The notes beneath the pieces were generated by a model. That model was not told where the DNA came from and made no database searches. It worked only from the letters and a program-made list of their open reading frames with translations. From assembly GCA_036939355.1 (NCBI GenBank), contig JALLAP010000579.1, forward strand, positions 1 through 11,730: a DNA stretch of 11,730 nt, given 5' to 3'. Shown here in pieces: positions 6,700 to 11,730 of this stretch (position 1 is the stretch's first letter; every line of letters begins with the position of its first letter). Source of the stretch: Thalassiosira profunda. Lineage: Eukaryota; Bacillariophyta; Thalassiosirophyceae; Thalassiosirales; Thalassiosiraceae. The position numbers and the translations under genes were made by a program.

Positions 6700-9600
6700 T
6701 CAATCATCTTCCACCTCCAACCTCACATTCTCATACTCCTTAATGAATGAGTGACAAGCACGAATCACATTCGCCCCGATACGCTTCTTCGTGGCTCGCT
6801 TTCCGTTCATCCAGTCGTTGAAGTTCTGCCTCTTCATTCCCACCAAGTTGCCCACCCCACAATTGTTCACGTGTTTCTCCAACACTTCAAATTTCTTGTT
6901 GTTGCCGGCGTTGGGCAACAGGCGAGAGAAGATGTCCTCCATCTGATCCCGCAGCTTGTTCTCAAACTTCGGACCGGTGCTACCTGTATCCCAGATTGCA
7001 TCCGTCGTATCGAACTTTTCGTTCTCCAACGCATCCGCCGTCACGCCCTCCACATCCTTCAGCTTCCTTGCCTCCTTCTCCTTGCGGCTTGCCAAGATGT
7101 GCGCCGCACCCTCGTACTCCTTCACCAGCGTTTTGCCGGCCTTCTTCTGCTCCTTCCATCTGTGCAGGGCCCAGGTGGATGGCTCCTTCGCGGCAAACAT
7201 CTTCACATCCGCCTTCTCCTTCGTCGTCCTGACTTTCCGCTCTGCGTGCTGGTTGTTGCCCATGATTGACATCCCAAGTGCCTCTTCCAGCATCCGAACA
7301 GAGTCCCGCGACCACAGCGCCGGACTTTTCTGCCACTCTTCGACCAAGTACTTGCCCAGCGCATGACACTTCATTGGATTGCTGATGGACCCGCTGTTGT
7401 AGGGCAGGGATACCGTTCGTTCGAACCAGCCGGCAAACACAGGCTTGATCTTGCCATCATCCTCCGTGGTGTCGTATACGATGTGTATGTGAACCGTTCC
7501 TGTGCCCTCCGACTCGCACACTTCGTGGAGGTAAACGTACGAGTAAACCATCCGCTCCGAAAGGAGGTCCATCACAGGCTGGCTCACAGCAACTCCGGAG
7601 AACTTTTGTTTGTGCGCCTTGTGGTTATCCTCCATTGCCACCTGGACTAACGCCTCCATCTCCTCATCGGAATCAACATGCAGCAGGCGAGCGGCTTTTC
7701 CTTTCAGCTTCTTCATCTGCTTTGCCAAGCGCGCCATCTCCTCCTTGTCTCGGTGCTCTCTCACTGGCGTACTGAGGTCAAGGTCGGGGCAAGGGATTTC
7801 GTCAGCATTTAGAATGACTATGATGGAGCAGAGGAGGGTGATTGCCTCTGCCACAGTGTCCACATGCGTCATCTCGTAGAACAGGTGTGCCATCACAGTA
7901 ACGATTCGTTCGCCGAGATCCTTCACCTCTTTCGGCCTTTCGTCGCTCTCCGTGTACCTACTTCCGGCCAAACACACATGAGACGTGCAGGCATGGAGGA
8001 AGGTGGCGATCAAGTTAGGGCGAAGGAAGCCTAGAATGGCCATGGCGGCCGGCTTGGCATTCCCTTTGGCAGTTGCACTGTCAAACCGAAGGAGACAGGG
8101 CAGAACGGCATTGTGCCAAATGATCCCATTGCTTGCCTGCGCAGCGTGGCCTGCTGCTCCGATGATCCAACCGTTTTGCAGCTGCCCGGCGCAATCCGTA
8201 TTGACCAGCAAGGGTGCAGGGCAGAAAGAACCCCGAACGGAGCTTGCTGCACGCATCAGAAACCTGACAAATGTGGCGTGTTCTGCACCGGTCTGCATGT
8301 TGGAGCAGTGCTCGGCCAACGAATAGGAAGTGAAGATCGTGCTGCTGTGCCTCTGGGAATCCTCTTCGACCAACACCTCCCTGGGTTGAAACGACAGCAA
8401 CGAGTGCTGCACCTTGTCGGCCCAGGGGGTGCCGGGCATGCGCAGAAGTTGGCCCGTCCCGTCGTAGTACAAGATCAGCTTTCCCTGGGCCGCAAGTTCG
8501 CCAAACAGCAGCATGTCCTTCTTCGTGAAGAGGTACATGGAGAATCCCGCAATCAGCCCAATGTCCTGCACGATGCCTAGGTAGTCTGTCGAGCGGTCAC
8601 CCACCGCCTCTCTGTCGTCCTTGTCCATCTGGCGGATCGCCGGCGATGCGTTCAAGAGGTTGATCATTCTACACTTCGTGCCGGCTCCCATGTCCTTCGT
8701 TTTCGCCGCCTTTGCCTCTCTGTTGCACTCGTACATCTTCGACCGCGTCGTGGCCACACCATCAGTGTTGTTGACCGCGTACTTCTCATCGGGCAGAGCA
8801 TCCAAGTTTCTTTGGGCAACTTCCGATGGGCTGAGCAGTTTGTCCTCTTCAAGCACCCGGCGGACCTGCTCCTGGCGCGCGGACCCCCGGCACAGGCCAT
8901 AGTTGAATCCGTGGCGATGGAGGCAGCCGCTACCGCTGATGTCCATGGTCATTTGCACGAGTGACGCAGGATTGGTGGCATGAAGCAGCAACTGCTCGGC
9001 GTCAAAGCCAGCGTTGTAGGTGGTCGGGCAGCCGTGGCGATGCGCCATGCACTTTCCAGAGAGCAGAACAACAAAGCGGTGTCCCTTCTTCGAGCCACCA
9101 CGCCCACAACCGGGCCCACTGGCCTTCTCGGACAAGCCCAAAATCCGATTGCCACCACACCGGATGATGAACTGGGCTGGGACGACATCTCGGAAATGGC
9201 TAGTTACGAAGTCAGCCCTATTGGCACCCTCGGCCCAGGTCACACTTCCCAGCAAGCCATCGGAATCCAGCTCGACGACCAAGAGTTTCCTCAGCTCGTC
9301 CGGCTGCACGAGAACTGTGACGGATTCCGGCGCTGGGTGGTAATGGATCAGTCGGTTTCCATTCTCATCCAGCGACTCACCCTCATAGGTGGGCCAATCC
9401 TTCCGATGGCGCACAGTGCTGAGAGCGACTTTCGTGGGTGAGCTGATGGCCGACATCAACCCCTTCGGCCCCGCCGAGTCCCTCACCGGCATCCTGCGCT
9501 CCTCGTTAGGCGCCGAATCCCTGCCCGGACTCGTCAACACCTCGCTCGCCGGGGAGTCTCTCGCCGGCGTCCTCTGTCCCTTGCTCGTTGCAGGCGTCGT

Positions 9601-10770
9601 TTGCCCCTCGCTGACCACCGAATCCTTGGCCGGCGTCGTCAATCCCTCGCTCGCCGGGGAATCTATAGCCGGCGTCCTCTGCCCCTTGGTCGGTGCCGGC
9701 GTCGTCGGCCCCTCGCTGACCCCGGAGTCCCTCGCCGGAGACGTCAGCGCGGCGCGCGCCCGGGCTGCCGCCTCTGCGCTCTTCTTCGAGTTCCTCTCCA
9801 TCTTGCCGATGACCAACTCCATGATCCGGCCGAGGACCTCGTCTCCCTGCACCGTTTCTCCATGGATGCCAAGTGAGACCCGATCGTCCTCGCCTCCAAT
9901 AAACCCTTCTTCGATCAGTGTGGTGTTGAGACGATCCTCTCTGCGCCTCATGATGGTCCGACCAACGTCTGTGGGGGTGGCGTATGTGCCCGCGGCCATT
10001 TCCCCGGCAACGAAGGACAGGGCAGTCAGAGAGATGAAGCTGCCCCCGGTCACGTCCCGCAACACGTTGCCCTCGTCGTGACGAAAGATGCACACCCTGG
10101 CCAAATGGTACCTCAGTACGTCCCACGTGTTGAGCCTGATGGTTGGGTTGGGGTCGCCATCTTGATCGGTGGTGTTTTGGATCTCCACCACAAGTGCCCA
10201 AGTGCATTCCTCCCACTTCCCATATGCGTGGGTGGGGCGGAAGTACACCACAACATCCCCGGCCCTGAGCTCGTATTCCTCCTCCTCGTCACTGTCGCCG
10301 TTCGCCGCGTTGGCATCCTCGCACTGATTGAACGGCGACAGGTGATTGTACGAATCAACAGTCAAAGCCGCCGGGGCGCCTCCTGCTCCGGCCCATCGCT
10401 CCCCGCCACCCACCGGCCCTGCCGCGACGTCCCCCACGCCGTCCTCGCCACCGCGGCGCGCCGCGGCGTTGTCACGACCCCGAGCACCACGGCCAAGATC
10501 ACCCACGAGCCTCTTTGCAACGCCCTTTTCCTCCAGCCGTTTGGCCTTTTCCTCCAGCCGTTTGGACGAGCGCCCGCCCGGCGCTACGCCGCCGCGCTCT
10601 CCCCCCTCCTCCACCGGCACCGCGGCGGCATCCCCCCCGCCCTCGTCGCGACGCGTCGCCTTCTTGCGCCCACGAGCACCACGTCCGTCGTCGTCCACGG
10701 GCCTCTTCGTGACGCCCCTTCTCTCCAGCCGCTTGGACGAGCGCCCGCCCGGCGCCTCGGCCCCGGCCAT
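6700..10770 (-). CDS. DDE transposase, RNase H-like fold, MULE (NOF)-like
   Basis: The predicted protein has 1356 residues in one open exon, starting at the ATG at 10770. Residues 1-127 are basic and duplicated. Residues 165-230 (GDVVVYFRP...WALVVEI...LNTWDVLR) resemble an SH3-like, Tudor or BAH barrel. Residues 343-430 are Ser/Thr-Pro repeats. A Cys/His cluster follows: C538, C555, H564, C574, H577, H579, C581, then C616, H618, H620, C627. It may be a zinc domain like the WRKY/GCM1 or FLYWCH modules of MULE transposases. The proposed catalytic core is D770 (LILYYDGTG), D859 (VNTDCAG), C928-x2-H931 (ACTSH) and E1177 (GNNQHAERK). D-D spacing is 88 residues; the D-to-E interval of about 317 is long and implies an inserted, partly helical domain with a charged segment near 1005-1055. 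Residues 1295-1345 look like a helix-turn-helix. The transposase excises and reinserts the element by acting on the terminal repeats. The enzyme class is well supported; the superfamily is less certain. Confidence 0.85.
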   Translation of the reverse strand: MAGAEAPGGRSSKRLERRGVTKRPVDDDGRGARGRKKATRRDEGGGDAAAVPVEEGGERGGVAPGGRSSKRLEEKAKRLEEKGVAKRLVGDLGRGARGRDNAAARRGGEDGVGDVAAGPVGGGERWAGAGGAPAALTVDSYNHLSPFNQCEDANAANGDSDEEEEYELRAGDVVVYFRPTHAYGKWEECTWALVVEIQNTTDQDGDPNPTIRLNTWDVLRYHLARVCIFRHDEGNVLRDVTGGSFISLTALSFVAGEMAAGTYATPTDVGRTIMRRREDRLNTTLIEEGFIGGEDDRVSLGIHGETVQGDEVLGRIMELVIGKMERNSKKSAEAAARARAALTSPARDSGVSEGPTTPAPTKGQRTPAIDSPASEGLTTPAKDSVVSEGQTTPATSKGQRTPARDSPASEVLTSPGRDSAPNEERRMPVRDSAGPKGLMSAISSPTKVALSTVRHRKDWPTYEGESLDENGNRLIHYHPAPESVTVLVQPDELRKLLVVELDSDGLLGSVTWAEGANRADFVTSHFRDVVPAQFIIRCGGNRILGLSEKASGPGCGRGGSKKGHRFVVLLSGKCMAHRHGCPTTYNAGFDAEQLLLHATNPASLVQMTMDISGSGCLHRHGFNYGLCRGSARQEQVRRVLEEDKLLSPSEVAQRNLDALPDEKYAVNNTDGVATTRSKMYECNREAKAAKTKDMGAGTKCRMINLLNASPAIRQMDKDDREAVGDRSTDYLGIVQDIGLIAGFSMYLFTKKDMLLFGELAAQGKLILYYDGTGQLLRMPGTPWADKVQHSLLSFQPREVLVEEDSQRHSSTIFTSYSLAEHCSNMQTGAEHATFVRFLMRAASSVRGSFCPAPLLVNTDCAGQLQNGWIIGAAGHAAQASNGIIWHNAVLPCLLRFDSATAKGNAKPAAMAILGFLRPNLIATFLHACTSHVCLAGSRYTESDERPKEVKDLGERIVTVMAHLFYEMTHVDTVAEAITLLCSIIVILNADEIPCPDLDLSTPVREHRDKEEMARLAKQMKKLKGKAARLLHVDSDEEMEALVQVAMEDNHKAHKQKFSGVAVSQPVMDLLSERMVYSYVYLHEVCESEGTGTVHIHIVYDTTEDDGKIKPVFAGWFERTVSLPYNSGSISNPMKCHALGKYLVEEWQKSPALWSRDSVRMLEEALGMSIMGNNQHAERKVRTTKEKADVKMFAAKEPSTWALHRWKEQKKAGKTLVKEYEGAAHILASRKEKEARKLKDVEGVTADALENEKFDTTDAIWDTGSTGPKFENKLRDQMEDIFSRLLPNAGNNKKFEVLEKHVNNCGVGNLVGMKRQNFNDWMNGKRATKKRIGANVIRACHSFIKEYENVRLEVEDD
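9535..9744 (-). repeat. Two 105-bp coding repeats (35-residue Ser/Thr-Pro units) in the transposase
   Basis: Transposase residues 343-377 and 378-412 are two copies of a 35-residue unit with the internal order (T/S)(T/S)PA-DS-SEG, TTPA-KGQR, TPA-DSPASE-L. The unit is itself built from shorter 10-13 residue repeats, with weaker copies continuing to about residue 437. The region links the N-terminal barrel-like segment to the zinc-binding region. It is probably disordered and offers many S/T-P sites that proline-directed kinases could use. Confidence 0.85.
10390..10755 (-). repeat. Tandem duplication of a basic N-terminal segment in the transposase
   Basis: Residues 6-62 and about 63-127 both start APGGRSSKRLE and continue with a Lys/Arg stretch, GRGARGR, an acidic Gly-rich part and a GGGER or EGGER end. 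Copies differ at many positions, so this duplication is older than the terminal repeats suggest for the insertion itself. The KR-rich clusters could serve as nuclear localisation or nonspecific DNA-binding sequence. Confidence 0.75.
10524..10565 (-). repeat. Perfect 2 x 21-bp tandem repeat within the transposase N-terminus
   Basis: The same 21 bases occur at 10524-10544 and 10545-10565, producing the consecutive peptides AKRLEEK and GKRLEEK-like heptads (KRLEEKA, KRLEEKG) in transposase residues about 70-83. Being exact and in frame, this looks like a recent replication-slippage event inside the second copy of the larger duplication. Confidence 0.85.
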
Positions 10771-11256
10771 CGCTGCCGCGGACTGTTGGATGGAGTTGAT
10801 GGATCTCTAGCTTGTGCTGTTCCGGATAAATAGCCTCGATGCAACTGGAGCAGCGAGCCAATTTATGAGCAACGCGGCGCCCGGCGAGGGACGCTGGAGG
10901 GTGATCGGCTGAATCGTCCGGCCACGTTGCCTCTCAGCAACCGGACGGGGGAGGGGTGCGCTGTCTCCATCGACTGACGTTGCTCCGAACAGCGCTGCAT
11001 CTGCCGGAGGCGGAGGGGCACGCGATGAGGTGGCGGCCCGCAGAGCCACTGATTTTGAGGGCATGTCAAGTTGCGAGGAGGGCATGCCTGCCGCGGCGAA
11101 GAGAAGCAATGGGGGCATGTCGATTGAGGGGGAGAGAACGGCCTGGAAGGAGTGCGAGCGAGTGGTTGGTGTTGCTGGTTGAGTGAGGCCTTCACCCCTT
11201 TTCCCCTCTTGGGATACGCAAAACACAAAGGAGTCTCAACGTATGATATTTTCTCT
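10771..11256 (-). promoter_or_regulatory. Upstream region of the transposase gene
   Basis: This 486-bp stretch lies between the transposase start and the right subterminal repeat and should hold the transposase promoter. On the minus strand the first ATG from the transposon right end is at 11118. It opens a frame of 103 codons ending at 10807, just 37 bp before the transposase start, in a different frame. Its predicted product is Ala/Pro/Arg-rich with no recognised motif. It could be a small gene, an upstream ORF, an exon spliced to the transposase, or chance. Confidence 0.35.
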
Positions 11257-11293
11257 AATTTCTGGAATAAGCTGAAATTTTTCCAGATTTTCT
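11257..11293 (-). repeat. Right subterminal repeat
   Basis: Positions 11257-11280 are the inverted match of 4718-4741, with one mismatch. TCTGGAA or TTCCAGA words occur at 11261, 11281 and 11295. The single copy here contrasts with two tandem copies on the left, giving the ends an asymmetry that is common in DNA transposons. Confidence 0.8.
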
Positions 11294-11321
11294 CTTCCAG
11301 ATTTGCTCAACCCAAATTTAT
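11294..11321 (-). repeat. Right terminal inverted repeat (28 bp, perfect)
   Basis: The repeat is the exact reverse complement of 4676-4703, running CTTCCAGATTT to CCCAAATTTAT. The last T (11321) can be counted as the terminal base of the element or the first base of the target-site duplication. Confidence 0.95.
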
Positions 11322-11328
11322 TCACCTC
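11321..11328 (+). repeat. Target-site duplication, right copy (TTCACCTC)
   Basis: This is identical to 4668-4675. Joining the left flank through one copy of TTCACCTC to 11329 onward reconstructs the presumed empty site, ...CTGCCTTCACCTCTTCGCC.... Confidence 0.9.
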
Positions 11329-11438
11329 TTCGCCAGGCCATAACCTTCGTCTTCGTGCGTCACGATCACCTGTCACCCCCCACCCCCACAACTCGTTGTG
11401 CCGACACGCAGCGCGCCCCCTCCATCCACCGCCCAAGG
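11329..11438 (+). promoter_or_regulatory. Remaining upstream region of the threonine dehydratase-like gene
   Basis: Only 117 bp of host DNA (11322-11438) lie between the transposon and the next start codon. It is C-rich and contains no ATG on the plus strand, as expected for a short leader. Most of the original upstream region now lies on the other side of the transposon. Confidence 0.4.
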
Positions 11439-11730
11439 ATGTGGAAAGCATCGGCAGGCATCCTCCGGCGACGGGCGGCGGTATCGGCCGCGCGATCTTG
11501 GCCCGCGGCGGCGGCAGCCTGCGAGATACCCCTCAACACCAAATCCGTCACAGGCGCGGGTGCATCACTCGCCCATCAACCGTTGACGGCAGCTCCCACC
11601 ATTACATCAGCAAAACTATATGCCGCGCGGTGCAAGTCCACCCAGGCCAATGGCGAGGATAGAGAGGATGTAGGAGAGCCGGCGCTGGCGACGGACGGAT
11701 ACCTCGGGATGATCCTGAATGCAAAAGTGT
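11439..11730 (+). CDS. ilvA: Threonine dehydratase (biosynthetic threonine deaminase), N-terminal part with organelle presequence (runs off the window)
   Basis: This frame is open from the ATG at 11439 (A at -3; first ATG after the transposon) to the window edge, 97 codons. Threonine dehydratase is a PLP enzyme converting threonine to 2-oxobutanoate plus ammonia, the first committed step of isoleucine synthesis, usually feedback-inhibited by isoleucine. What I see: the first 28 residues contain no acidic residue and are rich in Arg, Ala and Ser (LRRR at 9-12), typical of a mitochondrial presequence. A basic, Ser/Thr/Ala-rich stretch continues to about residue 70. Then GYLGMILNAKV (87-97) matches the conserved opening of the catalytic domain (YL..IL.A.VYDVA.ETPL). 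The PLP lysine and ACT-like regulatory domains would lie outside the window. The name rests on one short motif at the window edge, so it is probable rather than certain. No ASAF-type diatom plastid signal is seen. Confidence 0.62.
   Translation, partial: MWKASAGILRRRAAVSAARSWPAAAAACEIPLNTKSVTGAGASLAHQPLTAAPTITSAKLYAARCKSTQANGEDREDVGEPALATDGYLGMILNAKV

Larger units (their letters stand above)
4676..11321. mobile_element. Complete two-gene DNA transposon, about 6.65 kb, MULE-like or related DDE family
   Basis: The element is bounded by perfect 28-bp inverted repeats starting ATAAATTTGGG and by matching target-site duplications outside them. Inside are two long uninterrupted genes facing each other with 83 bp between their stops: a plus-strand gene of unknown function (5213-6616) and a minus-strand DDE transposase (6700-10770). 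Both ends also carry the same subterminal repeat about 41-42 bp in from the terminus. The close agreement between the ends and the open frames suggest recent insertion and possible autonomy. Superfamily placement is inference: the YDGTG, NTD, C-x2-H and NNxxxE motifs and a 7-9 bp duplication favour MULE (NOF-like), but KDZ, hAT and P share parts of this pattern. Confidence 0.92.

Noticed and set aside
9389..10081. Plus-strand 230-codon frame with ESLAGV-type repeats
   Set aside because: The repeats are the antisense reading of the transposase Ser/Thr-Pro repeats and the transposase frame is much longer.
10078..10833. Plus-strand 251-codon frame opposite the transposase N-terminus
   Set aside because: It is antisense to the transposase and its repeats simply mirror that gene's duplicated segment.
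4676..11321. Retrotransposon or LTR element
   Set aside because: The termini are inverted, not direct, and there is no reverse transcriptase, integrase or poly(A) end.
11303..11662. 119-codon plus-strand frame spanning the transposon right end
   Set aside because: It starts inside the terminal repeat and competes with the frame at 11439, which has an ATG, a presequence and a recognised motif.
1..11730. Bacterial features such as operons, Shine-Dalgarno sites, CRISPR arrays, tRNA or rRNA genes
   Set aside because: The window contains a spliceosomal intron and eukaryotic gene families, and I saw no cloverleaf, rRNA segment or regularly spaced repeat array.

Overview
The window looks like nuclear DNA from a unicellular eukaryote, most likely a GC-rich alga. 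The support is a 69-bp GT-AG intron inside a TPR gene, Kozak-like start contexts, the N-terminus of the spliceosomal WD40 protein PRL1/PLRG1, a class VII SET-domain methyltransferase, and a presequence-bearing threonine dehydratase. Genes are short-spaced and arranged as divergent or convergent pairs with gaps of about 80 to 420 bp. A photosynthetic stramenopile such as a diatom would fit, but that is a guess from style, not shown by any marker.

Layout from left to right. Complement <1-628 is the first 209 codons of a PRL1/PLRG1-like protein; its WD40 repeats lie outside the window. A 415-bp gap (629-1043) separates it from a divergent 735-residue TPR protein (1044-3320, two exons), whose three N-terminal TPRs keep nearly all of the Hsp70/Hsp90 carboxylate-clamp residues. 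It converges on a 311-residue SET-domain protein (complement 3446-4381).

The main feature is a complete DNA transposon of about 6.65 kb (4676-11321). It has perfect 28-bp terminal inverted repeats (imperfect to about 65 bp), a matching 7-8 bp target-site duplication (TTCACCTC) on both sides, and two intact convergent genes. The gene on the minus strand (6700-10770) encodes a 1356-residue DDE transposase with candidate catalytic residues D770, D859 and E1177, a C-x2-H motif, an upstream Cys/His cluster, an SH3/BAH-like N-terminal segment, Ser/Thr-Pro repeats and a possible C-terminal helix-turn-helix. The gene on the plus strand (5213-6616) encodes a 467-residue protein I do not recognise. The perfect terminal repeats, matching duplications and open frames point to a recent, possibly still mobile, insertion.

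The transposon sits in what was a roughly 404-bp shared upstream region between the SET gene and a divergent gene at 11439->11730. That last gene starts with an Arg/Ala-rich presequence followed by the typical first motif of biosynthetic threonine dehydratase. The element now separates the two promoters by more than 6.6 kb.

The host genes show no common pathway: mRNA splicing, chaperone binding, protein methylation and isoleucine synthesis. The two element genes presumably work together or the second is a passenger.
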